Origin: Streptomyces sp. ISL-87
Lineage (GTDB): Bacteria > Actinomycetota > Actinomycetes > Streptomycetales > Streptomycetaceae
Direction: 5' to 3'
Length of the DNA stretch: 64,000 nt
Assembly: GCF_018614095.1 (NCBI RefSeq)
Contig: NZ_JAGGOY010000016.1
Location: 180,313 to 244,312, forward strand
Made by a program: the position numbers and the translations under genes. How positions within the stretch are numbered: the stretch's first letter is position 1; every line of letters begins with the position of its first letter. Below, piece after piece: positions 25,077 through 34,644 of this stretch. Below the pieces are notes generated by a model that worked only from the letters and a program-made list of their open reading frames with translations, did not search any database and was not told where the DNA came from.

Positions 25077-26744
25077 CTACTGGGGGTTGCCGGTGGAGAC
25101 GGTCAGCGTGAACCGGGTGCCTTCCTTTTCGATCTTGGCGCCGGACTCCGGGTTCTGCACGAGGACGATGTCCTCGCCGTAGACCGCCTCGTCCTGCTCC
25201 ACGATCTCGTAGATCCAGCCCGCCGCCTGGAGGCACTCCTTGACCGACCGGATGTCCTTGTAGCGGAAGTCCGGCGCCGAGTACTTGGTCGAGTCGCTGT
25301 AGTGCTTCGACGCGTTCTTGCACTTCTCCGGTTCGATCGTGCGCGACCGGTCCGGCCCCTTGTGCCCGGCCTTGGCCGAACTGGACGTGGACGCGCCCGG
25401 GTCGGCCTGGTTGTTCTTGTCCTTGTCCTCGCCGCTGTTCCCGACCGCCCAGATCAGGCCGCCGATGGCCAGCAGCGCCACCGCGATCGCGCCCACGATC
25501 ACCGGCATGTTCCGCTTGTCGCCGCCCGCCGCGCCGGAGGAGCCGGACGAGGCCGGGGTGCTCGGCGAGATCGTGTACGGCGGCGGCGTCCGCGCGCCGA
25601 ACTGCTGCGGCTGGTGCTGCTGCGGCACCGGCGGCGGCGTGTGCTGCTGCTGCGGCGGGTACGCGTACCCGCCCTGCGCGTGCGTCTGCGGAGGCGGCGT
25701 CGGCGCGTACGGGCCCGGCGCCGGGGTGTGCGGCACCTGGTACGGCTGGTGCGGCTGCTGCTGCGACTGGAACCCGGAGTCCACCGGCGGGAACACCGCC
25801 GAGCCCACGCCCGCCCCGCTGCTCACCGGACCCTGGCCCTGGATGATCATCGGCGCACCGGTCTGACCGGCCGACATGACCCGCGCGACCTCGTCCCGCA
25901 TGGCCGCTGCCGTGGGGAAGCGCTCGTTCGGGTTCTTCTTCAGGGCCCGCGCCACGAGCGCGTCCATCGCCGGCGTCACCGACCGGTTGATGGAGGACGG
26001 CGTGACCGGCTCCTCCTGCACGTGCGCGTAGGCGATGGCCAGCGGCGAGTCCGCCTCGAAGGGCAGCCGCCCGGTCAGCAGCTGGAAGAGCATGATGCCG
26101 ACCGAGTACAGGTCGGAGCGCGCGTCCACGGCGCGCCCCAGCGCCTGCTCGGGCGACAGGTACTGTGGGGTGCCGACGACCATGCCGGTCTGCGTCATCG
26201 AGGTGACCCCGGACTGCATCGCCCGGGCGATGCCGAAGTCCATCACCTTGACCACGCCGCGCTTGGTCATCATCACGTTGCCGGGCTTGATGTCGCGGTG
26301 GACCAGGCCCATCTCGTGGCTGGTCTCCAGCGCGGCCAGCACATCGGCCGTCACCTTCAGGGCCTTGTCGGCCGGCATCGCCCCGTACTGGTTGATGTCC
26401 GCCTGGAGTGCGGAGCCGAGCGGCTGCCCCTCGACGTACTCCATGACGATGTACGGCATCAGCGCACCGTCGAGGTCGCCTTCACCCGTATCGAATACCG
26501 AGACGATGTTCGTGTGCGACAGTTTCGCTACAGCCTGCGCCTCGCGGCGGAAGCGTTCGCGGAAGGATGCCTCGCGTCCGAGTTCGCTGTGCAGGGTCTT
26601 GATGGCGACCTGCCGGTCGAGGGCGGAGTCGTAGGCGAGATAGACGGACGCCATGCCGCCCTCACCCAGCAAGTCCCTTAGCTGGTAACGGCCACCGGCC
26701 AGGGAGCCGCCTGCGTATCGGCCCTGTGTGCCGTCCTGGCTCAT
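25077..26744 (-). CDS. Transmembrane Ser/Thr protein kinase with one PASTA-like domain
   Basis: 555 residues. PknB-type kinase domain, residues about 20-290: P-loop LGEGGMASVY, ATP Lys49 in VAIKTL, catalytic HRDIKPGN, DFGIA. A long Gln/Pro/Tyr-rich cytoplasmic linker follows (QQQPHQPYQVP ...), then one TM (MPVIVGAIAVALLAIGGLIW) and an external C-terminus resembling one PASTA repeat (IRSVKECLQAAGW ... NPESGAKIEKEGTRFTLTVS). The ATG at 26744 has GAGGGGAAG 8 bases upstream. It diverges from a second kinase at 27022. Confidence 0.93.
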   Translation of the reverse strand: MSQDGTQGRYAGGSLAGGRYQLRDLLGEGGMASVYLAYDSALDRQVAIKTLHSELGREASFRERFRREAQAVAKLSHTNIVSVFDTGEGDLDGALMPYIVMEYVEGQPLGSALQADINQYGAMPADKALKVTADVLAALETSHEMGLVHRDIKPGNVMMTKRGVVKVMDFGIARAMQSGVTSMTQTGMVVGTPQYLSPEQALGRAVDARSDLYSVGIMLFQLLTGRLPFEADSPLAIAYAHVQEEPVTPSSINRSVTPAMDALVARALKKNPNERFPTAAAMRDEVARVMSAGQTGAPMIIQGQGPVSSGAGVGSAVFPPVDSGFQSQQQPHQPYQVPHTPAPGPYAPTPPPQTHAQGGYAYPPQQQHTPPPVPQQHQPQQFGARTPPPYTISPSTPASSGSSGAAGGDKRNMPVIVGAIAVALLAIGGLIWAVGNSGEDKDKNNQADPGASTSSSAKAGHKGPDRSRTIEPEKCKNASKHYSDSTKYSAPDFRYKDIRSVKECLQAAGWIYEIVEQDEAVYGEDIVLVQNPESGAKIEKEGTRFTLTVSTGNPQ

Positions 26745-27021
26745 GACTGTTGCTTCCCCTCGGGCTGTGTCCCTACGCGTCTGGCTGAGCGCATGTCGCG
26801 CCCAGTCTGCCGGAGGGCAAGCACACGTCAAGCCAGGTGCCCGTTCCGTGACCACAAGGCCACCGCGCGCCATTGTCCGAACGGTGAGCGGTTGCGAGGC
26901 TGTAGCGTTCACCGGAGAACCGGAACAGGACCCTGAAGAGGCCTCCGAAGAGGACCCTGGAAGAGGCCCTTGAAGAGGACCCACCGCTAGTGCGGGACGA
27001 GAGAGACGACGGCGAGGACTG

Positions 27022-28647
27022 ATGGCACCCGAACCCGAGGGAAACGGCGCCGGGATGGCCGACGGTCCTGAGCACTGGGGCGCGGGCGGCCTCGTGGGAG
27101 ACGGCCGTTACCGGCTGACCCACCGCCTGGGCCGCGGCGGCATGGCCGAGGTGTTCGCAGCCGAGGACGTACGGCTGGGCCGCACCGTCGCGGTGAAGCT
27201 GCTGCGCGCCGACCTCGCCGAGGACCCGGTGTCCAAGGCCCGCTTCACCCGTGAGGCACAGTCGGTCGCCGGGCTCAACCACCACGCCGTCGTCGCCGTG
27301 TACGACTCGGGCGAGGACCGCGTCGGCCCGACCGTCGTCCCGTACATCGTGATGGAGCTGGTCGAGGGCCGCACCATCCGCGAACTGCTGCTCAGCGCCG
27401 AGGCCCCGGGCCCGGACCAGGCGCTCATCATCGTCTCGGGTGTGCTGGAAGCCCTCGCGTACTCGCACCAGCACGGCATCGTGCACCGCGACATCAAGCC
27501 CGCCAACGTCATCATCACCGACACCGGCGCGGTGAAGGTGATGGACTTCGGCATCGCCCGCGCCCTGCACGGCGCGCAGTCGACGATGACTCAGACCGGC
27601 ATGGTCATGGGCACTCCGCAGTACCTGTCGCCCGAGCAGGCCCTCGGCAAGGCCGTGGACCACCGCAGCGACCTGTACGCGACCGGCTGCCTGCTCTACG
27701 AACTCCTCGCGCTGCGGCCCCCGTTCACCGGCGAGACCCCGCTGTCGGTGGTCTACCAGCACGTGCAGGACATCCCGGTGCCGCCCTCGCAGCTGCCGGA
27801 GGGCCACCACATCCCGCAGGAGCTCGACGGCCTGGTCATGCGGTCGCTGGCCAAGGACCCGGACGACCGGTTCCAGAGCGCCGAGGAGATGCGCGGGCTG
27901 GTCCAGTACGCGATCCAGATGCTCCAGGACCAGGGGCCGAACACCGGTACCTGGAACACCGGCCCGGTCACCATGGCCCTTCCGCACGGCCGCGGTGGCG
28001 CCGCCCAGACCCACGCGATGCCGATGGGCGGGACCGGCGGTCAGCAGCAGTACCCCTCGCACTCCACGACCAATCAGTTCCAGCAGCCGATAGTGCCCCC
28101 GCTGAACCCGGACGACGGCTCGGCCTTCCCCGGTGGCGGTGGCCACGGAGGCGGTCAGGGTGGTCACGGCGGCGGCTACGAAGGTTACGACGACCGCGGC
28201 GGCAGCCGCTGGAAGATGTGGCTGTTCGCGGTGCTCGCGGTCGTCGCGATCGCGGCCGGAGTGGCCTACGCCGTCAACAACGTGGCCGGCAACGGCGGGA
28301 ACGGCGGCGGCGGAGGCGGAAACTCCCCGTCCCCCTCGCAGAGCAAGCAGAGCACCCCGCAGTCCACCCCGAGCACCCCGGACACCGAGCCGACGCACCG
28401 GACGCCGGAGAGCTCGCGCTCGTTCGAGGAGAGCTTCACGCCCACCCCGAGCCGCAGCAAGAGCTCGCCGAGCTACACCCCGTCGACGTCTCCCACGGCC
28501 ACGCCGCCGACGGCTTCGGCCTCGAAGTCGACGTCGCCGAAGCCGACGTCGCCGAAGCCGACGGCGAGCACGTCCGTGGTGCCCCCCGAGCCGCCGAGCG
28601 GCGGCCTCAACGGTGGCGGAGGCGGAGGCGGCGCCGACCCCGAGTAG
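27022..28647 (+). CDS. Transmembrane Ser/Thr protein kinase with Ser/Thr/Pro-rich external tail
   Basis: 541 residues. Kinase domain about residues 30-300: LGRGGMAEVF, Lys59 in VAVKLL, HRDIKPAN, DFGIA. Then a Gly/His-rich stretch (GGGHGGGQGGHGGG), one TM (WKMWLFAVLAVVAIAAGVAYAV) and an external tail of Gly-runs and Ser/Thr/Pro with no PASTA domain. The kinase halves of the two divergent proteins are clearly paralogous (MTQTGMV-GTPQYLSPEQALG in both), while their sensors are unrelated. ATG 27022 follows GCGAGG. Confidence 0.93.
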   Translation: MAPEPEGNGAGMADGPEHWGAGGLVGDGRYRLTHRLGRGGMAEVFAAEDVRLGRTVAVKLLRADLAEDPVSKARFTREAQSVAGLNHHAVVAVYDSGEDRVGPTVVPYIVMELVEGRTIRELLLSAEAPGPDQALIIVSGVLEALAYSHQHGIVHRDIKPANVIITDTGAVKVMDFGIARALHGAQSTMTQTGMVMGTPQYLSPEQALGKAVDHRSDLYATGCLLYELLALRPPFTGETPLSVVYQHVQDIPVPPSQLPEGHHIPQELDGLVMRSLAKDPDDRFQSAEEMRGLVQYAIQMLQDQGPNTGTWNTGPVTMALPHGRGGAAQTHAMPMGGTGGQQQYPSHSTTNQFQQPIVPPLNPDDGSAFPGGGGHGGGQGGHGGGYEGYDDRGGSRWKMWLFAVLAVVAIAAGVAYAVNNVAGNGGNGGGGGGNSPSPSQSKQSTPQSTPSTPDTEPTHRTPESSRSFEESFTPTPSRSKSSPSYTPSTSPTATPPTASASKSTSPKPTSPKPTASTSVVPPEPPSGGLNGGGGGGGADPE

Positions 28648-28732
28648 GCGCGCGGTCGGAGTGTGTGCTCGCGGTCGGAGTGCGTGCCGAGGCGGCCGGT
28701 CCCGAGTCGAACAGCCCTACTGGTGGCCCCTG

Positions 28733-29413
28733 CTAGCCGCGCTTCTCCGCCTGGACGCGGGCTACGTACGCGGCGGCCTGGGAGCGGCGCTCCATCCCCA
28801 GCTTGGACAGCAGGCTGGAGACGTAGTTCTTGATGGTCTTCTCGGCCAGGTGCAGCCGCTCGCCGATGACGCGGTTGGTCAGGCCCTCACCGATCAGGTC
28901 GAGGATCTTCCGCTCCTGCTCGGTGAGGTTGGAGAGGCGGTCGTCGCCCATGCCCTTGTTGCCGTCGCGCAGCCGCTCCAGCACCCGGGCGGTGGCCACC
29001 GGGTCGAGCAGGGACCGGCCGGCCGCGACGTCGCGTACGGCGCTCAGCAGCTCATTGCCGCGGATCGCTTTGAGAACGTAGCCCGAGGCGCCGGCCATGA
29101 TCGCGTCGAACAGGGCCTCGTCGTCGGCGAAGGACGTCAACATGAGGCATTTGATGTCCTCATTGTGTGAGCGAACCTCTCGGCACACCTCCACGCCGCT
29201 GCCGTCGGGCAGGCGCACATCGAGAACCGCGACGTCGGGGCGGGTGGCCGGAATACGGACCAGTGCGTCGGTCGCGGTACCGGCTTCACCGACGATCTCG
29301 ATGTCGTTTTCGACCGACAAGAGCTCATACACGCCGCGACGTACCACTTCATGGTCGTCCAGAAGGAATACCTTGATTTTTCCGTTTTCGCGCACGGATT
29401 CGGTTTCACACAC
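28733..29413 (-). CDS. NarL/LuxR-family response regulator
   Basis: 226 residues. Receiver domain with DD (VFLLDDHEVVRRGV), phospho-acceptor Asp in AVLDVRLPDG, and LTSF plus Lys in GYVLKAIRG. The C-terminal LuxR HTH (LTEQERKILDLIGEGLTNRVIGERLHLAEKTIKNYVSSLLSKL) resembles DevR/DosR. No histidine kinase is adjacent, so it is an orphan here, though it sits next to two Ser/Thr kinases. GTG 29413 has AAGGGG six bases upstream; GTG 29395 is an alternative. Confidence 0.92.
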   Translation of the reverse strand: MCETESVRENGKIKVFLLDDHEVVRRGVYELLSVENDIEIVGEAGTATDALVRIPATRPDVAVLDVRLPDGSGVEVCREVRSHNEDIKCLMLTSFADDEALFDAIMAGASGYVLKAIRGNELLSAVRDVAAGRSLLDPVATARVLERLRDGNKGMGDDRLSNLTEQERKILDLIGEGLTNRVIGERLHLAEKTIKNYVSSLLSKLGMERRSQAAAYVARVQAEKRG

Positions 29414-29720
29414 TCACCCCTTCCCTGCCGCAGTTGGCCGGGATAACGTGCCGTTGTTCCGGCCCCCTGCAAGGCTGTGACCAGTGGTTGTTCCCACTTC
29501 AGCGGATTTACTTGGAAATCCAAGCAAAATCGCAGGTCAAGTGAGGTTTCGCAGTGATGCGGAGCACTGGGTAACGTGCTGTGTGCAGGGCACTCGCCGG
29601 GGCACCTGTCACGCCTGGATCCCGTACACGGCTCGCACCCACCCCGTGCGCGGGTACGGATTCAGGTGAGCCGCACTGGACCCCGGAGAACCCGGGTGCC
29701 GGACCGACGGAGGAGCACAC
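29414..29720. promoter_or_regulatory. Intergenic promoter region of the response regulator and bkd operon 2, with inverted repeat
   Basis: 307 bases without a gene and more AT-rich than the surroundings around 29500-29560. CTTGGAAATCCAAG (29511-29524) is a 6-2-6 inverted repeat and a candidate operator for either divergent gene. No riboswitch fold is evident. GGAGGAG at 29709-29715 is the ribosome site of the E1 alpha gene. Confidence 0.5.
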
Positions 29721-30914
29721 GTGACCGTGGAGAGCACTGCCGCGCGCAAGCCGCGACGCAGCAGCGGCACCAAGCGGGCGGCAGGCGCGGCGAGCGCCGC
29801 CAAGACCGCCGCTGCCACCGCGCAGAACGCCGAGCCCCAGCTCGTACAGCTGCTGACGCCCGAGGGGGATCGGGTAGAGACCGCGGACAACGCGGAGTTC
29901 CGGTCCTTCGTCGAGGACATCACCACCGAAGACCTGCGCGGGCTCTACCGCGACATGGTCCTGACCCGCCGTTTCGACGGGGAGGCGACCTCGCTCCAGC
30001 GCCAGGGCGAGCTGGGCCTGTGGGCCTCGCTGCTCGGGCAGGAGGCCGCCCAGATCGGCTCCGGCCGGGCCCTGAACGACGACGACTACGCCTTCCCGAC
30101 GTACCGCGAGCACGGTGTGGCCTGGTGCCGCGGGGTCGACCCGACCAACCTGCTCGGCATGTTCCGCGGTGTGAACCACGGTGGCTGGGACCCCAACACC
30201 AACAACTTCCACCTCTACACGATCGTCATCGGCTCGCAGACGCTCCACGCGACCGGCTACGCGATGGGTGTGGCCAAGGACGGCGCCGACTCGGCGGTCA
30301 TCGCGTACTTCGGCGACGGTGCGTCCAGCCAGGGCGACGTGGCGGAGGCGTTCACCTTCTCCGCGGTCTACAACTCCCCCGTGGTGTTCTTCTGCCAGAA
30401 CAACCAGTGGGCGATCTCCGAGCCGACCGAGCGCCAGATGCGCGTGCCGCTCTACCAGCGCGCGCAGGGCTTCGGCTTCCCGGGCGTCCGGGTCGACGGC
30501 AACGACGTCCTGGCCTGCCTGGCCGTGACCCGCTGGGCCCTGGACCGGGCCCGCCGCGGCGAGGGCCCGACCCTGGTCGAGGCGTTCACGTACCGCATGG
30601 GCGCGCACACCACCTCCGACGACCCGACGAAGTACCGGCGGGACGAGGAGACGCAGGCCTGGGAGGCGAAGGACCCGATCCTGCGCCTGAAGGCCCACCT
30701 GGTGGCGACCGGCGGCGCCGACGAGGCCTTCTTCGAGGGCCTGGAGGCCGAGAGCGAGGCACTGGGCAAGCGGGTGCGCGAGGTCGTACGCGCCATGCCC
30801 GACCCCGACACCATGGCGATCTTCGAGAACGTCTACGCGGACGGGCACGCGCTCGTCGACGAGGAGCGCGCCCAGTTCGCCGCCTACCTCGCGTCCTTCG
30901 AGGAGGGTCACTGA
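29721..30914 (+). CDS. bkdF: Branched-chain 2-oxoacid dehydrogenase E1 alpha (operon 2)
   Basis: 397 residues. E1 alpha with the ThDP motif GDGASSQGDVAEAFTFSAVYNSP ... QNNQWAIS, RRFDGEATSLQRQGELGLWAS and YRMGAHTTSDDPTKYRRD. The first 35 residues are a basic Ala-rich leader (RKPRRSSGTKRAAGAAS) absent from the operon 1 copy. GTG 29721 follows GGAGGAGCACAC. Streptomyces avermitilis is known to have two such clusters (bkdABC, bkdFGH); the letter assignment between the two operons here is by convention only. Confidence 0.88.
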   Translation: MTVESTAARKPRRSSGTKRAAGAASAAKTAAATAQNAEPQLVQLLTPEGDRVETADNAEFRSFVEDITTEDLRGLYRDMVLTRRFDGEATSLQRQGELGLWASLLGQEAAQIGSGRALNDDDYAFPTYREHGVAWCRGVDPTNLLGMFRGVNHGGWDPNTNNFHLYTIVIGSQTLHATGYAMGVAKDGADSAVIAYFGDGASSQGDVAEAFTFSAVYNSPVVFFCQNNQWAISEPTERQMRVPLYQRAQGFGFPGVRVDGNDVLACLAVTRWALDRARRGEGPTLVEAFTYRMGAHTTSDDPTKYRRDEETQAWEAKDPILRLKAHLVATGGADEAFFEGLEAESEALGKRVREVVRAMPDPDTMAIFENVYADGHALVDEERAQFAAYLASFEEGH

Positions 30915-31894
30915 TGGCTGTCGAGAAGATGTCGATCGCCAAGGCGCTCAACGAGTCCTTGCGCAAGGCCCTGGAGACGGACCCGAAGGTCCTGATCATG
31001 GGCGAGGACGTCGGCAAGCTGGGTGGTGTCTTCCGCATCACCGACGGCCTGCAGAAGGACTTCGGCGAGGAGCGGGTCATCGACACCCCGCTCGCGGAGT
31101 CGGGCATCGTCGGTACGGCGATCGGCCTGGCCCTGCGCGGCTACCGGCCGGTCGTGGAGATCCAGTTCGACGGTTTCGTCTTCCCCGCGTACGACCAGAT
31201 CGTCACGCAGCTCGCGAAGATGCACGCGCGCGCCCTCGGCAAGATCAAGATGCCGGTCGTCGTGCGTATCCCCTACGCGGGCGGCATCGGGGCGGTCGAG
31301 CACCACTCGGAGTCCCCCGAGGCGCTGTTCGCGCACGTCCCGGGCCTGAAGGTGGTCTCCCCGTCGAACGCGTCGGACGCGTACTGGATGCTCCAGCAGG
31401 CGATCCTCAGCGACGACCCGGTGATCTTCTTCGAGCCGAAGCGGCGCTACTGGGACAAGGGCGAGGTCGACGTCGAGGCCATCCCGGACGCCCTGCACAC
31501 CTCGCGTGTGGCCCGTACGGGTACGGACATCACCCTCGCCGCCTACGGCCCGATGGTGAAGGTCTGCCTGGAGGCGGCGGCCGCGGCGGCCGAGGAGGGC
31601 AAGTCGGTGGAGGTCGTGGACCTGCGCTCGATGTCCCCGATCGACTTCGACGGTCTGCAGGCCTCGGTCGAGCGGACCCGCCGGCTCGTGATCGTCCACG
31701 AGGCGCCGGTGTTCCTCGGTGTGGGCTCGGAGGTCGCCGCTCGCATCACGGAGCGGTGCTTCTACCACCTGGAGGCGCCGGTGCTGCGCGTGGGCGGATT
31801 CCACGCCCCGTACCCGCCGGCCCGCCTGGAGGACGAGTACCTGCCGGGCCTGGACAGGGTGCTCGACGCCGTCGACCGCTCGCTTGCGTACTGA
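30914..31894 (+). CDS. bkdG: Branched-chain 2-oxoacid dehydrogenase E1 beta (operon 2)
   Basis: 326 residues. Motifs ILIMGEDVGKLGGVFRITDGL, VEIQFDGFVFPAYDQIVTQLAKM, PYAGGIGAVEHHSESPEALF and VGGFHAPYPPARLEDEYLP match E1 beta throughout. The ATG overlaps the E1 alpha TGA by one base (TGATG), in the way the E1 beta-E2 junction of operon 1 is built. Confidence 0.9.
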   Translation: MAVEKMSIAKALNESLRKALETDPKVLIMGEDVGKLGGVFRITDGLQKDFGEERVIDTPLAESGIVGTAIGLALRGYRPVVEIQFDGFVFPAYDQIVTQLAKMHARALGKIKMPVVVRIPYAGGIGAVEHHSESPEALFAHVPGLKVVSPSNASDAYWMLQQAILSDDPVIFFEPKRRYWDKGEVDVEAIPDALHTSRVARTGTDITLAAYGPMVKVCLEAAAAAAEEGKSVEVVDLRSMSPIDFDGLQASVERTRRLVIVHEAPVFLGVGSEVAARITERCFYHLEAPVLRVGGFHAPYPPARLEDEYLPGLDRVLDAVDRSLAY

Positions 31895-31907
31895 GGAGAG
31901 CGTTCCC

Positions 31908-33428
31908 GTGACGATCCGCGAATTCAAGATGCCCGATGTGGGCGAGGGCCTCACCGAGGCCGAGATCCTCAAGTGGTACGTCCAGCCGGGTGACACCGTC
32001 ACCGACGGCCAGGTCGTCTGCGAGGTCGAGACGGCGAAGGCGGCCGTGGAGCTGCCGATCCCGTTCGACGGTGTCGTGCACGCCCTCCTCTTTGAGGAGG
32101 GGACGACGGTCGATGTCGGCCAGGTGATCATCTCGGTCCAGACGGACGCCGGTGCGGGCACCGCCGAGGCGGAGGCTTCGGCCGCCGCCCCGGCTGCCGC
32201 GGCTCCGGTTGCCGCTCCGGCGGCGGCTCCCGCCGAGGCGGAGGAAGCGGCCCCCGCGGCCCGCCAGCCCGTTCTGGTCGGCTACGGCGTCTCGCAGGCC
32301 TCTACGAAGCGCCGCCCGCGCAAGGCTGCCGGTACGGCGGCGCAGGCTGCCCCCGCCGCGCCGGCCGCAGCCCCGGCCCAGGCCCCCGCAGCGGTCCCGG
32401 CCCAGCCGGGTACGGCCGCCGCGGCCGGCGGAACGGTGCTGAACGGCAACGGGCACGCGGGCGCCGAGCGCCCGCTGGCCAAGCCGCCTGTGCGCAAGCT
32501 CGCCAAGGAGCTCGGCATCGACCTGGCCGCCGTGGTCCCCACCGGGGCCGGCGGGGTCGTGACCCGGGAGGACGTGCACGCGGCCGCCGCGGCGGCGATC
32601 GCCCCGCAGGCCGCGCCCACGGTTGTGGCTCCGGCCGAGGCTCAGGCCCAGGCGCCGGCCCCGGCCCAGGCGCCGGCCCCGGCCCAGGCGCCCGCCCCGG
32701 CCGCAGGCCAGACGCCGGGCGCGCAGCTCAGGGAAACCCGGATCCCCGTCAAGGGCGTCCGCAAGGTCACCGCCCAGGCCATGGTCGGTTCGGCCTTCAC
32801 CGCCCCGCACGTCACCGAGTTCATCACGCTCGACGTGACCCGGACGATGAAGCTGGTCCAGGAGCTCAAGGACGACCCGGACCTCGCCGGTCTGCGGATC
32901 AACCCGCTGCTCCTGATCGCCAAGGCCGTGCTCGTGGCCATCCGCCGCAACCCGGACGTCAACGCGTCCTGGGACGAGGCGGCCCAGGAGATCGTGCTCA
33001 AGCACTACGTCAACCTGGGTATCGCCGCGGCCACCCCGCGCGGCCTGATCGTCCCGAACATCAAGGACGCTCACGCCAAGACGCTGGGCGAGCTCTCGGA
33101 GGCCCTGTCCGCGCTGGTCGCCACGGCCCGCGACGGCAAGACCTCCCCGGCCGACATGCAGAACGGCACCATCACCATCACCAACGTCGGCGTCTTCGGC
33201 GTCGACACCGGCACGCCCATCCTGAACCCCGGCGAGTCCGCGATCCTCGCGGTCGGCGCGATCAAGCTCCAGCCGTGGGTCCACAAGGGCAAGGTCAAGG
33301 CACGCCAGGTCACCACCCTGGCGCTGTCGTTCGACCACCGCCTGATCGACGGCGAGCTCGGCTCCCGCTTCCTCGCCGACATCGCGGCGGTCCTGGAGCA
33401 CCCGAGGCGCCTGATCACCTGGGCGTAA
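31908..33428 (+). CDS. bkdH: Dihydrolipoamide acyltransferase E2 (operon 2)
   Basis: 506 residues. Lipoyl domain with Lys in CEVETAKAAVELP, a long Ala/Pro linker (repeats such as AQAPAPAQAPAPAQ), a subunit-binding domain (PPVRKLAKELGIDLAAVVPTG), a second linker, then an acyltransferase domain with catalytic SFDHRLIDGELGSRFL. GTG 31908 follows GAGGAGAG by seven bases. It is 75 residues longer than the operon 1 E2, nearly all from the linkers. No E3 gene is linked. Confidence 0.9.
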   Translation: MTIREFKMPDVGEGLTEAEILKWYVQPGDTVTDGQVVCEVETAKAAVELPIPFDGVVHALLFEEGTTVDVGQVIISVQTDAGAGTAEAEASAAAPAAAAPVAAPAAAPAEAEEAAPAARQPVLVGYGVSQASTKRRPRKAAGTAAQAAPAAPAAAPAQAPAAVPAQPGTAAAAGGTVLNGNGHAGAERPLAKPPVRKLAKELGIDLAAVVPTGAGGVVTREDVHAAAAAAIAPQAAPTVVAPAEAQAQAPAPAQAPAPAQAPAPAAGQTPGAQLRETRIPVKGVRKVTAQAMVGSAFTAPHVTEFITLDVTRTMKLVQELKDDPDLAGLRINPLLLIAKAVLVAIRRNPDVNASWDEAAQEIVLKHYVNLGIAAATPRGLIVPNIKDAHAKTLGELSEALSALVATARDGKTSPADMQNGTITITNVGVFGVDTGTPILNPGESAILAVGAIKLQPWVHKGKVKARQVTTLALSFDHRLIDGELGSRFLADIAAVLEHPRRLITWA

Positions 33429-33438
33429 GCCACACCCG

Positions 33439-33471
33439 AGGCCCCCTCACGGCACCACCGCGAGGGGGCCT
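33439..33471 (+). terminator. Terminator of bkd operon 2
   Basis: Stem AGGCCCCCTC / GAGGGGGCCT (33439-33448 and 33462-33471) with a 13-nt loop, 10 bases after the E2 stop. Confidence 0.85.
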
Positions 33472-33670
33472 TCGGCGTGTCAGCCGTCGTCTGCCGGGCG
33501 CGCTCCAGATCCCGCTTCATCACGCCGGTGTCGATCCACTCGTGGAACTGGGGACTGGCCCGGTCGCCCGTTGCCCTATGCCCGGCCGGGCGCCGAAGCG
33601 CTCCCTCCTCACCCCGACGGCGGAACGAAAACCCCTGGTGGGACGGCCGCAGCAGTGTGATCATCGGCCC

Positions 33671-34609
33671 ATGCTCTTCCGCTCTGCGACCGCAGACCCC
33701 ACCGATCTCGACCGTGCCGCCGCCTACCCGGCCGACGGCCCCGTCGAAGCCCTCCCCGCCGACAGGATCCGCGAGGAGCTGGCCGCGAACCAGTTCCGCC
33801 CGGAGTGGATCTGGTTCGCCGAGGACGAGGACGGCGAGATCCTGGCCCGCGCCCTGTGGTGGGGCCGCGCCGACAGCGAGCGGCCGATCGCCCTCGACTG
33901 CCTCCAGGTCCGGTCCACCGTCGCCGACCCGGCCGCCGTCGCCGCCGGGCTGCTGGCCGCCGGACACGCCGCCTTCGGCAACCTCCCGGCGTACAACATC
34001 TCCCTGCCCAGCGACTGGCGCGCCCGCCCCGACCTGGCCGCGGCCGTGGCCTGGCGCCAGGAGGCCGCGTACAAGACGGGCCTGACCAGCGAGATCGAGC
34101 GGCTGCGCTACGAGTGGACGCCGGCCGCCGGCACCGCCGGGCCCACCGGCCGGCTGGTCTTCCGGGAGGGCACCGACGAGGAGTTCCTCGACGCCTTCAC
34201 CCGCCTCTCGGCCGACAGCCTGGACCTGCACACCCAGAACGAACTCCGCTCGATGGACGCCGGCCAACTGGCCCGCGAGGACATCGAGTTCTACCTGGAC
34301 TGCCCCGGCGAGCGTTCCTGGTGGCGGCTCGCCGAGCTGCCCGACGGCACCCTGGCCGGAATGGCGATCCCCTCCGCGACCCCGTACCACCGCAACGTCG
34401 GCTACCTGGGCGTCGTACCGGAGCAGCGCGGCCAGGGCCTGATCGACGAGATCCTGGCCGAGATCACCCGCTTCCACGCCGGAGAGGGCGCCGACCGCAT
34501 CACCGCGACCACGGACACCGCCAACGCCCCGATGGCCGCCGCCTTCGACCGCGCGGGCTACGAGGTCACGGAGATCCGCCTGGTACTGGAACAGCCGCCC
34601 CACGCCTGA
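33671..34609 (+). CDS. GNAT-family N-acetyltransferase
   Basis: 312 residues. The C-terminal GNAT fold shows the acetyl-CoA pyrophosphate motif in VGYLGVVPEQRGQGLIDEIL, followed by ITATTDTANAPMAAAFDRAGYEV. The N-terminal half (EWIWFAEDEDGEILARALWWG) looks like a degenerate second GNAT-like domain. Substrate unknown. The ATG at 33671 has no strong ribosome site; upstream in-frame codons are shadow sequence. Confidence 0.8.
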   Translation: MLFRSATADPTDLDRAAAYPADGPVEALPADRIREELAANQFRPEWIWFAEDEDGEILARALWWGRADSERPIALDCLQVRSTVADPAAVAAGLLAAGHAAFGNLPAYNISLPSDWRARPDLAAAVAWRQEAAYKTGLTSEIERLRYEWTPAAGTAGPTGRLVFREGTDEEFLDAFTRLSADSLDLHTQNELRSMDAGQLAREDIEFYLDCPGERSWWRLAELPDGTLAGMAIPSATPYHRNVGYLGVVPEQRGQGLIDEILAEITRFHAGEGADRITATTDTANAPMAAAFDRAGYEVTEIRLVLEQPPHA

Positions 34610-34644
34610 CCCGGGGGCGGTAGCCTCCCGCCCGGGAAAGGGTC

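Noticed and set aside
34608..34637. Bidirectional terminator between the GNAT and PPOX genes
   Set aside because: The CCCGGG-flanked inverted repeat has internal mismatches; too weak to list.
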